A stretch of 64,000 bases of DNA. It comes from Chrysaora quinquecirrha. Lineage: Eukaryota > Cnidaria > Scyphozoa > Semaeostomeae > Pelagiidae. Positions 34,601 through 43,465 of the stretch are shown here, piece by piece; within the stretch, counting starts at the first letter, position 1, and every line of letters begins with the position of its first letter. The stretch spans positions 2,478,490-2,542,489 of the forward strand of contig JACTAT010000052.1 in NCBI GenBank assembly GCA_014526335.1, given 5' to 3'. Position numbers and translations under genes: made by a program. The notes under the pieces are model-generated. The model did no database searches. It was not told the DNA's origin and saw only the letters and a program-made list of their open reading frames with translations.

Positions 34601-36984
34601 CGCCTTCTCCATCGCCAAAATCGTCGCCGTTACCATCGCCCCGTTTGTCGCCGTATCCATCGCCCGCGGAAAGCCCGATGTTTCGGAGAAAATTTCCAAG
34701 TGGAAGTCTCTCAAGTAGAAAGAATTCGGAGCAGTATTCATCTGTGTTTGATTGGCTGAAAAGTTTGCGGTTGCATAAATATGCGGACGTATTCGTGGGT
34801 TTCACATTTGACAAGGTTGGTGCTCAACGCATTATGCATTAAATTTTTCGTATTTTAAAACAGGGGTCGATATCAGATCACTCAAAAACGCCATAGGTAG
34901 CATCTATGATGACCAACGGCAGAACATTCCCCCATGTGTATTATCTTTTTTCAAGTTACAATGAAAGCACATCACAGGTTTATCACTGTTTAATAACAGC
35001 CACAAAGACATTAAAGTGTGGAACACTAGTCACTAGATAGCAGGATAGGTGGTCCTCTTTCAATCGACCTTGACTGGAGGAAATGTTATGCTTGTTTTAA
35101 GAACAGGGGCGAAATGCTTTTGTTCACAGATATTAAAGGGAAGAGAAAATGGATGTGTAATTGCCCTTCACTGCTAGTTGTTGTGTAAGCCGAAATTACA
35201 CGAGCAATTTTTCTATGATAATTTTATTTTGCTCGTGTAGATAAGGCCAATTTGAGGTCAATGGACAATTTTTCATATGTCAAGTGCACTTGTACAAAAA
35301 CTAGCTTGCCAGTTTTTCAACAAATGCATTTGTCACAGAAAAATTGCTCGTGTAAATGACTCTACAAGTGGACTTGACAATTTTCCAATACTTAGATGAA
35401 AGAACCCTAATTTTCAAAGCAACTTGTTATTATGATGTCACAGCCATTGTTTAACCAAAACGACATGAAATCACATCGGTATCGTGTAAACGGGATGATA
35501 AGAACCCACACCGGCATGGTTTCATGCCGGTGTCAAATCGTACCGGTGTGGTACCGATATCGTGTAAACGGGGTCTTACTCTAGCCAATGAAACTTGTTA
35601 AGGGAAAAAAATTAAGATAATTTTTCGTCAATTTATACGAGCAAGGAAACTTATCAAAGAAATTTGCCACAGAAAATTCCTCGTGTAGCTTCGGGTTTAA
35701 CCACGAATGGGAAAAACTAAGCTTCTTCTTAATTGTATTGTATGTTGATTGACTTGCAGATGAAAGTTCTTACTGACGCTGATCTGAGCCGTATGGGACT
35801 TACTCAAGGTGCACGGAAAAAATTCAGCCTGCATATCACCAATTTAGTGTAATTAGTTTTTTAAAATTCTTTCTGACTTTACTTTGATCATAGTCAATAG
35901 AAAAAAGAAGTCTTTTTTTCTATTGACTATGCTTTGATCAATAATATCTGTCTAGACATTTTACATTTGTCGTAGTCTACGCTCCTCCACACCCTCCCAA
36001 CCTGCTCCACTCTGAAGAAACATCAGTTATCTTTTTAGTAGCTATTTCCGGAAGGAAAGTAGTAAGTCTACTATATGTCTTTTTCAATTTTCAACGCTTT
36101 GATCAATAATATCTGTCTAGACTTTTACATTTGTCGTACTCTACGCTCCTCCACACCCTAACCTGCTTCACGCTGAGGAAACATCAGTTATTAGCAGCTG
36201 TTTCCGAAAAACTGTTGAGGAAAGTAATATGTCTACAATCTTTCTTCGAAAAATTCGCATTTTCGTTCAACATTTAAAAAGAAATCACCGAAATTAGCCG
36301 AGACTTCACTGCAGTGATTTCACTTGTTTGGGTTTAATTCTTTGAGGTAGCTGATGGAATTAGTAATGAATGTGATTTACTTGAAAATTATTTAACATTT
36401 GCAGAAAACTTTCATTGCGAAAACGACAGATGTTGCCATAGCCATATTTTTCTACTGCAACGTTTATAGGCGTTCGCACCCATTTAGTCATATAAAATAA
36501 CAGTAAAATTGAACATCGAGAATTAGGAATCTCGGGCAAATTAAGCTTGTATTAATGTTGTATTAATGGTTCATTAACTGTGTAAATGTCTTAGTTGCCT
36601 TATTTATTATATTTCAGCGAAAGAGGCTTCAAAGGCTTTTCAAGCGACTTGAGTTTAGGTGAAACAGCAAAGTATTCTTCATCTATTGGTAAAGATGACA
36701 CACCAAATGCAAAGAAGAGCAATAACATTGATATAAACACAGCTTCTAACAATTCTAACCAAACCGCAATACAATCAGGTAGTGCCACTGCAACTTCAGG
36801 GGCTGTGTTTTGTGATAAAGATAGTAGGCAAATCGAGGAACAGAGAAAGAAATCATTGGGAAACCCGAATATGAGCACAAATGATTACTTATCTCGGCAA
36901 GATGAGCATTTTATTGAAAAATCAAGCGATGATGGCAGTCAAAGTACCTCTGAAAGTGTGGAAGATCTGATGTCTGACGATGAG
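28095..36984 (+). CDS. ZCCHC14: ZCCHC14/ZCCHC2-like SAM-domain protein, six exons
   Basis: Predicted exons: 28095-28697, 29540-29681, 32807-33127, 34385-34815, 35760-35848, 36618-36984. Phases agree at every junction, giving at least 651 codons. Exon 1 encodes the N-terminal helical domain typical of ZCCHC14/ZCCHC2 (VWFKGLEGDERIELMCSLLD, LPLELRFLGTYIE, SYHPAFTFQQK). Exons 2-4 are a disordered, Ser/Pro/Gln-rich linker with a run of SPSPSP-like repeats. The end of exon 4 and exon 5 form a SAM domain (FDWLKSLRLHKYADVF, then LTDADLSRMGLTQGARKKF), the type that in Smaug-like proteins binds RNA hairpins. Exon 6 is acidic and disordered. The C-terminal CCHC knuckle of vertebrate relatives was not found, so the 3' end is uncertain. 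Probable cytoplasmic post-transcriptional regulator by family. ZCCHC2 is the alternative assignment. Confidence 0.75.
29540..29681 (+). CDS. ZCCHC14: exon 2, disordered linker
   Basis: Acceptor TGCTTCTAG, donor CTG|GTAAGT, phase 0 to 1. Ser-rich (LNEISLSSDFSSLSLASG), no domain. Confidence 0.7.
30376..30756. mobile_element. TA-flanked MITE, copy E (TACACTC termini)
   Basis: Ends TACACTCTTTTTTTTT and AAAAAAAAGAGTGTA, flanked by TA. AGTTTCTTAG recurs at least four times inside. Intronic. Confidence 0.8.
32807..33127 (+). CDS. ZCCHC14: exon 3, Pro/Gln-rich linker
   Basis: Acceptor ACTCGTAG, donor TTTG|GTACGT, phase 1 at both ends. Pro-rich (QPLPLPAIFPQNPSLLG), no folded domain. Confidence 0.7.
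33237..33511. mobile_element. TTAA-bounded foldback element
   Basis: TTAAGGCCTAGCTAAACTAGG at the left and CTAGTTTAGCCACAGACTTAA at the right are inverted copies. Both ends finish in TTAA, the duplication expected of piggyBac-type insertion. A second truncated copy starts in the same TTAA (33508) and runs to about 33555. Confidence 0.6.
33727..33896 (-). mobile_element. tRNA-derived SINE (diverged copy)
   Basis: Shares GGCGCCAGTCGCTAGGAT, CTAACTAATCGAG and CTCGACCCTGGCTGT with the copies at 1863 and 48276. Its B box is degraded. Intronic. Confidence 0.6.
34385..34815 (+). CDS. ZCCHC14: exon 4, SP-repeat linker and first half of SAM
   Basis: Acceptor TATTTTCAG, donor AAG|GTTGGT (non-consensus at +3). 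Contains tandem SPxPSP motifs, possible targets of proline-directed kinases, then SVFDWLKSLRLHKY, the start of a SAM domain. Phase 1 to 0. Confidence 0.75.
35186..35705. mobile_element. foldback element with CTCGTGTA words
   Basis: Left arm near TAAGCCGAAATTACACGAGC and right arm near CTCGTGTAGCTTCGGGTTTAA are inverted. The interior repeats CTCGTGTA and TTGCCA words. Lies in the intron before the second SAM exon. Confidence 0.55.
35760..35848 (+). CDS. ZCCHC14: exon 5, second half of SAM
   Basis: Acceptor GACTTGCAG. LTDADLSRMGLTQGARKK matches the helix-5 region of Smaug/ZCCHC14-type SAM domains. The donor was taken at GT|GTAATT because this keeps the frame into exon 6. Without splicing a stop follows immediately. 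Confidence 0.65.
35891..35931. repeat. perfect hairpin in intron 5
   Basis: CATAGTCAATAGAAAAAAGA and its inverse around a short loop form a hairpin just after exon 5. Perhaps the remnant of a foldback element. Confidence 0.6.
35936..36240. repeat. tandem duplication of about 165 bp in intron 5
   Basis: TTTGATCAATAATATCTGTC and the following GTCTACGCTCCTCCACACCC block occurs twice (from about 35936 and 36103) with a few differences. Confidence 0.7.
36618..36984 (+). CDS. ZCCHC14: exon 6, acidic disordered region
   Basis: Acceptor TATATTTCAG, donor GATGAG|GTATGT, phase 2 to 0. Asn/Ser/Asp-rich (STSESVEDLMSDDE). Downstream exons are not resolved. Confidence 0.65.
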
Positions 36985-38690
36985 GTATGTCGATTTTGCA
37001 GTACTTTTTTTGGCAGCGGCCACTTTAGGCTCTCTAACTCTGTTATGCCCTTTCCAAACAATGGGATAACTACACTGTGGTGTTGGATGCCACATACAAT
37101 GCTGTTACAGTTTGTTGTTTCTTGATCCAGAGTCCATGGTCAAGAGCGACCGGATACACAGGCTCTTACACTTAACCATTGTTTAAGCAGGAAGACCCGA
37201 TTGCAACAGAGAAAAGATGATTCTTTCAATACACAGATTTCACCAGTCGGTTTAAAAGAAACTAAAATTACTGCTTTTTATTACCAGAGTATTTTAATGT
37301 TTTGTTGTCGGTTTATCCTAAGCAAAGTTACTGCAAAGTGACGAAGTAAAGTGCTTCAGTTTCTATTCCGGGACCAAACCACAACATAAACCTATATGTG
37401 TCTTGTTACAAAAATAGAAATTTCTCAACACCTCATAGTGACACCTAACGTGTTCCATCATGGGTGAAAAAACGAAAAGGACATTTGCCCTGTGAACATG
37501 CTCGGTACATATTTTGTGAAGCAGTGGTAGTGTATTCTGTTGATATGTTTATTTCATTGTTGTTATTGACGGTAATGCTGATGATCTTGTCTCGTCAGGG
37601 TTCAATTTGCTTTGTACTAGCCCAAGCAAGTAGGATTGCCCAAGTTCACCAACACTCCCTCAAATAAGTATATGTAGATCAACTAGGCAGCCAGAATAAA
37701 AAAAAATAAGGGTGTTCAAGTAAAAACATACAATAACAATCTTTTGAAAAATAGAATTTTTCCTTCCCCCAACGCCAACATCTCATAGTGACACTTGACG
37801 TGTTCCAGCATGGGTAGCAAAACGAAAAGAACATTTCTCACTGAACAATCGTGTGTCTCCTCATCGTACATACTCAGTCATTTTTTTGTGGGGCAGTGTA
37901 CTGACTACTTGTGCCTTATGTTCTATAATATAATTGTTGTCGTTGATGGTAATGTTGAGTTTTTTTCTTTGTTTTTAGGCTATCAACTAAACTATACCCT
38001 TGAACGACTAAAGGAAAACAAAAGGTAACACAAAATGAAAATCACGACACGTACGTGATATTACAATGAATAAATACTGGATTTTATTAGAATGTATAGC
38101 TAGGCCCTGGCAAATGATCAAACGTAATTGGTCAAATATTTCAGACTTGCTTTTTCAAGCCATTTTTGGCCGTCTGACCTCGTCAGGAAACATTGTTTGT
38201 CAAGCAGAACAGCATAGACCTTTTCAACGAGGTCTGGGTTGGCGCGAAATTTTTCTGGAAAATGGTAGACAAGTTGAGTAAAGGAATTCTCTCCACGTGC
38301 GAAGACCAGAATTGCAGTCGTTTCAGGAGAGATATTGCAGTAAATTTTGCTTCAAATTCAAGTTTAGAGTGCATTAAAGCGAAAGAAAGAATGAAAGTCC
38401 AAGTTGATCTGCTCTATGAGGCATTTAATGAGGCATTAAGCGTTACAAAGTATTTTCTTTTTTGATGAGCTACTTGCATCTTGTTTCCTGAGTTTCTACA
38501 GATCTTTATAACATTTAATGTCACAGATTCCTTTCCTCTCTTAGTCTTTCATCATTTATGAATTAGAAGTTAAATCTGCTGCACTACCTCTCGTAAAGCG
38601 GCTGCAATTAAGGTCGTTGAACGTGGAGAGGATTCCCTAAATCAATATATCTACCATTTTCCAGAAAAATAATATGCCGGCCCAGGCCTC
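36985..38690. other. region 3' of last resolved ZCCHC14-like exon
   Basis: Contains a dispersed duplication (about 37425-37590 and 37778-37960, both with CTCATAGTGACAC and CGTGTTCCA). A candidate exon at 37979-38023 (YQLNYTLERLKENK) has an acceptor TTTTTAG and donor AAAG|GTAACA, but does not match the phase of exon 6. Foldback arms with TTTCTGGAAAATGGTAGAC start near 38250. Confidence 0.35.
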
Positions 38691-38700
38691 ACTGAAAAGA
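38230..38700. mobile_element. foldback element, TGGAAAATGGTAGA arms (copy 1)
   Basis: The left part (TTTTTCTGGAAAATGGTAGAC, TCTCCACGTGCGAAGACC) returns inverted at about 38600-38690 (GTGGAGAGGATTCCC, CTACCATTTTCCAGAAA). A second copy is at 46380-46810. Confidence 0.6.
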
Positions 38701-38702
38701 TC

Positions 38703-39094
38703 TACACGCATTTTTTTTTTAAAGGAAGTTCGGCTCAGGCTCAGTACTGAATATTCCTTAACTGATGGCCAAATTTGAGTACTCAATATTCCTTAGTAAT
38801 TCCTTAACTATTTACTTTGTGACTCTTCAAAATAACCAAAGGTCAAGGAAATATAGGTCATAAGGTGTCAGAAGCCGAGTAGAAATGAATAGGCCTACTA
38901 CTGATTGAAAACCATTGCCGACAAGTATTGCTTGCTCTGTTAATTCAAAACTTCATCTTTCTTAATCGAAATGTTAAGTTGAAGAAAAAGTGAGATTCCC
39001 TAGTCTTGGATCCAGTACTAGAAATTCCTTAAGTTTTTGCCTACTCGAGTACTGCCTTCCTTATAGAGCACTTCCTTATAAAAAAATGCGTGTA
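38703..39094. mobile_element. TA-flanked MITE, copy G (TACACGCAT termini)
   Basis: TACACGCATTTTTTTTTT and AAAAAAATGCGTGTA ends with TA. Interior shared with copy H (17330-17761). ATTCCTTA words repeat within. Confidence 0.75.
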
Positions 39095-39579
39095 TTGCCA
39101 AATAATTTTTATGACAAACTTGAAAAATATTCCTGCTTTTCACAAGGAAATTTTGGTTATGAGTATTGTTCTGTAATGTAGCAAAATGGTTTTGAACAGG
39201 TTTTTGACAAGCGAATTTAGATGCATGACCAACAATGTTTGATCCTAAAGGGCCTTAAAGATCGTCCTTGGAAGCAATATTTCTTTTGTTAGCAAGGCCT
39301 TAATATATATGTCGAAATAGCATTAAGGACAATATAAATAAGAATTCTTGATCAAAAAAGCTAATTTTAGTATTCATAGAAAGTTAGATATAATCCTAAC
39401 TCTTTGTTTGTGGTGTTTATTTTTTGCATAAAATGGATTTTTAGCTTTGCATTTATATGCAGTGGACTATATATAGAATGAAGAGATTTTTATAGGGCAT
39501 TTTTGTGTGAAAATTGTTTGAAAATAAACTCTTTTATTAAAAGTTGCTATTACGGCGCATTTATTAGCAGACAGTACAG

Positions 39580-39939
39580 TACTCTTAGGTGCCTAATTGC
39601 TGGGGGGGGTCGGAATAGGCGGGTGGGTTGGAATTGCAGTCAGGATCTAATTAGCGGGGGGTCGGACTTTGTTGACAAACCTTGCCAGGAAACTGCTGAA
39701 ACGCAGTGCGAGAGGCCCTATAGTACTTATAGACTAAGGAAATCCATAGTTCTAACCAACAAATAGGGTATACAAGTGAAGTTTCACACCAAGAAAGTCA
39801 AATCAAGTTAAGTGAAAAATATCAACATCAATGTCAATGTAAATCTTAATAAGCGTGGGGTCCTAATAAGAGCGGGGGGGGTTGGAATTTTTTCGAAAAA
39901 TTGATTAGTGGAGGGACTAAAATTAGGCACCTAAGAGTA
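39580..39939. mobile_element. TA-flanked MITE with CTCTTAGGTGCC termini (copy 2)
   Basis: TACTCTTAGGTGCCTAATTG and AATTAGGCACCTAAGAGTA are perfect inverted ends flanked by TA. G-rich runs follow the left end and precede the right. Confidence 0.75.
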
Positions 39940-40350
39940 TGGGATTAGTAATGGCTGTTACTTATAGAAATAACAGGTTTTGGACGATTGTGTCTTCTAA
40001 GTTAATAATTTATAGAAACTCTACGATCTCCGTAATAGTGATAAGTTGGGGAAAAGAAATTCTGACTTTCTGACATTCTGACTTGAAAAAGAAAGCTAGA
40101 CTTCTAGAAGGTTTTGAGTTTTCTTGTAAAAAAAATACCGAGAGAGTAGTTTTTAGAGAGGCATTTACAGCCAGAACTCGCAATACCGCCTCCGGTTATG
40201 ACTCCAACCTCAAGAATTTGAAGTTGACTTGTAGGAAATGTTTGAACGTTTGGCTATGTCATATAACATTGTTTTACAAGCACAAATAATCTGAATTTGT
40301 TGCAGGATGTTTTCAAAGAAGTTAACGAACATGTTGTGCTCTACGCAAGC

Positions 40351-40493
40351 TAGCGGAGGCGCTGCGGAGGAGACATTGAGAAAAGTGAACGGAGATCTCA
40401 GTTCACTTTTCTCAATGTCTCCTCCGCAGCGCCAATATTTTTGGCATGTCTTTGTGTTGGGATAAGGAAATATTTAGACTTAGGGTAAGTCTA
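40351..40493. mobile_element. MULE-like miniature element, 9-bp duplication (left end deleted)
   Basis: TACGCAAGC flanks both sides (40342-40350 and 40494-40502). The right end GGGTAAGTCTA matches the element at 59463-59655. The left arm keeps only TAG before a deletion. The middle is a near-perfect 30-bp hairpin (GCGCTGCGGAGGAGACATTG). Confidence 0.7.
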
Positions 40494-40502
40494 TACGCAA
40501 GC

Positions 40503-41702
40503 AAAAATGTTTCACGTATTGACGACGTGGACAAACGGTAAAACATTTTCGCGTCGCAAGCAAATTTCAAATGGGTGATAAACAGTGTTTGGTGGTTTAG
40601 TATCGTCTAACCAGCTCTTGGTTATTGTGTGTTGGGATAACACTTTTCCTCCTTTACGCGCCCCGGGCGTTTATGTCAAAATCCGCCTTAAAAGGGAGCT
40701 ATTATTTACAAATTAATGAATAAATTAACTTTCCTGTAAAAATTAAGATTTGCAGCTAAGCAAAAGTTGTTTCTTGATTCATTCCATCAAGAGCTTGCAT
40801 ATACACTATCGAAGAAGTGTTTGGGACCAACCTGATAGGCAACTCAATCCAAGGGGCACTTATTCCCGGAAGAGGGTCAATTCGAGGATATATGGTACTA
40901 GACTTATTACCTGAAACATAGTTATCGCTATTGAATTGAATTGCTGGACGTTTAAACTACTAAGCGAACAACAACAACATCAATTTCTTTCAATGTGAGC
41001 GAAAGTTAGGTACCTGGGCCAAGTCTAATACGGTACCTGAGTAGAGTTATTACATGAGCCCTAGTTATCGCTAAAGACTTACAACCGACCTCAAAACCGC
41101 TCATACTAGCTCAAACCTCTCTGAGCAAACAGCTGATTTGTTGTATTGTTGTTGTTGCTGATTGCGAAGAGAGGGACTCATGTAATAAGTCTTCTACCTG
41201 AGTTCATAAGCTAGAAATTCTAATTATTAAAACCTGTCATAGTTGATTATAACAATATGTATTTGCAAAGACAACACAGAGTGTTAGTTAGAGCCTTAAA
41301 GTGTAATTATTACAGTTACTGTATGGCTGTATCTGTTCTTGTTAAAGGTATTGAATTCAAATTAGTAAATGCATTTAGGTCTGTTGCACGTTTTAAGTGC
41401 AAAATTTTACTATACGTTCGAGGTTTCAATCTGCATGGAGGTACTTCCACTCACCAAGAACAAAGGAAAGCTCGTTTACTTCCAGTCTTATGATAGAATG
41501 TATTTGCAGACATATAACTATTATACAGAGTTCTATAGAGTATTGTCAATATATGTTGCAAAGATATTTGATGTTTTGAATTTTGTTTTTTCTACACCAT
41601 TTCTGAGAAGTTTCTAATGACGAAAACGCTGCATCGTGAAACGTCGAGCGTCTTGATGGCGACAGGTAATTTTGTCCACGCAAACTACATTCGTAAATCC
41701 TC
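40503..41702. other. intergenic, no gene seen
   Basis: Between the two plus-strand genes. Contains repeat words (TAATAAGTCT at 40905-41195) shared with 31.6-31.9 kb. The overlapping short frames at 41257-41617 have no recognisable features. Confidence 0.4.
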
Positions 41703-42160
41703 AGTTTATCCGGAATAGAAGAAGAGGTTTGACCGGGGGCCCAGTTTATCCGGAATAGAAGAAGAGGTTTGACCGGGGGCCCAGTTTATCCGGAATAGAA
41801 GAAGAGGTTTGACCGGGGGCCAAGTTTAATTTATCCGGAATAGAAGAAGAGGTTTGACCGGGGGCCAAGTTTATCCGGAATAGAAGAAGAGGTTTGACCG
41901 GGGGCCAAGTTTAGTTTATCCGGAATAGAAGAAGAGGTTTGACCGGGGGCCAAGTTTATCCGGAATAGAAGAAGAGGTTTGACCGGGGGCCAAGTTTAGT
42001 TTATCCGGAATAGAAGAAGAGGTTTGACCGGGGGCCCAGTTTATCCGGAATAGAAGAAGAGGTTTGACCGGGGGCCAATTTTTGTTTATCCGGAATAGAA
42101 GAAGAGGTTTAACCGGGGGCCAAGTTTATCTGGAATAGAAGAAGAGGTTTGCCCTGGGGG
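41703..42160. repeat. minisatellite, about 11 units of roughly 40 bp
   Basis: The unit starts GTTTATCCGGAATAGAAG and continues AAGAGGTTTGACCGGGGGCC. Units are nearly identical except for linkers of 0-6 bp, and the last two are diverged. Located between the ZCCHC14-like and TDRD7-like genes. Confidence 0.9.
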
Positions 42161-42164
42161 CCAA

Positions 42165-43357
42165 GTCCTTCGGCTCGCGATAGGTAGGTTGTGGGTTCGA
42201 ATCTCGTCAAGACCATTTTCTACAAGCTTAAATTCAACCCAGCTGTACATCCTTCCGAGGTCGAAAGATGATACCCAGGGTAATCGTTCTAGAAAATCAG
42301 TCTCAGGGAACAAGCTACAGGTCCACATCAGCAAAACAGCTGCCACAATCCCTCACCTGCGTTAACAAATAGAGATTGCTTGCCTCCTCTTCTCACAAAC
42401 AAACATATAAATTTACAGGGCACAACGAAGCAACATACAATGCAGGCATATAATTTCGGTTGAAGCCCTCCCCTTCCTCACCATCTTTGCATGAATCGTG
42501 TTGGCTCAGGATGTACCTAGTTACCGGTGTTCTCCAGATCTGCTATCGTGTTGAAGCAGTTCGGCTTATTGTTTTCTCCAATCTTTCTACTATATTTCTA
42601 TTTCGCGAACAGTAAACAAGACACTGATCCCCCACCCCGATCGTCCGTCAAGGTCCATTATATTCCCGGGCCCTTCGCCCTTGCGTTCCCGTATGCCTTG
42701 AAATGCCAAAGCGAAACAGAAGCAGAGGTCAGTCTATGCAGTCAGAGTCAGGTTCTAGGAAAAATGAGAGAAAACGTTTTGCGGGGTGAATGTCGTTTCG
42801 TCGAGGCGTGTTGTTCTTGTCGTGGAGCCGAATTCCATTTCGCAGAGGGGAATTTTTGACTTCATCAAGGCCAACCATTTTTATTGCGTCGAGTCGCTCT
42901 TGAATTCATTGTGGCGATATGTTGAATAAGTCGCTGAATTTCTAGGCATATTCTGCTTCGTTGAGGGGAATTACTGGCAGAGTAGCAGTAGCTTCTTTTG
43001 TAAGTTTGTCGCCCTTGTCATTCCAGAAACGTGAGCTAGCTTTTGTGAAACACTGTCACTCTAGAAATCGTTTGCAATTGGCACTTCTTTTGTGTACCTT
43101 AGTTCGGGTACCCAAATTCTTTGAAATATCCTGGGAAAGTAACACCTGCACGAACTCAAAATAATAAGTATTTTCTTTTGATAGAGTTTATTTATTCCCC
43201 AGTCGTACAACAATGACGTCACAATCCACTTCAATGGTTTCCCGCCGTTTAGTCTTCTGTCTGAGTTCTGCTTGGAATCATTTCGATTTCACCAACAGGA
43301 AAGAGATATGATGGGACTTCTTTGCTAAAGTTTTCGTCGTTGTTTAAGTTGGTGAAA
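42165..43357 (+). other. 5' flank of the TDRD7-like gene
   Basis: Near 42180-42215 a tRNA-like B box (GTGGGTTCGAATCTCG) suggests a SINE fragment beside the minisatellite. A frame at 42527-42859 starts at GTG, not ATG, and has no recognised domain. The promoter of the TDRD7-like gene is presumably here. Confidence 0.4.
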
Positions 43358-43465
43358 ATGACGATTGACGCTGAGAAAAAGCTGACAGAAGGGCTGCTAC
43401 GCTCTGTGCTTATTAGCAGCCCTGGTGGAGTCCCTCTGCACAAGCTTGCGAGGGAATTTAAAGAG
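43358..43465 (+). CDS. TDRD7: TDRD7-like exon 1, LOTUS domain 1 (N-terminal half)
   Basis: Start ATG (MTIDAEKKLTEGLLRSVLIS), then PGGVPLHKLAREFKE, the signature of OST-HTH/LOTUS winged-helix domains. 36 codons, donor GAG|GTGGGT. The in-frame upstream extension has no ATG. Confidence 0.85.

Noticed and set aside
34557..34814. Minus-strand Gly-Asp-rich frame
   Set aside because: Antisense shadow of the Ser-Pro repeats in exon 4 of the ZCCHC14-like gene.
40306..40353. Possible terminal exon of the ZCCHC14-like gene (DVFKEVNEHVVLYAS, stop)
   Set aside because: It has an acceptor and the right phase, but its stop codon is the first three bases of a MULE-like insertion, and the flanking sequence resembles a foldback repeat. 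Too weak to call.
42527..42859. Plus-strand frame with a hydrophobic N-terminus before the TDRD7-like gene
   Set aside because: Starts at GTG rather than ATG, has no recognised domain, and codon pattern is not convincing; might be 5' leader sequence.
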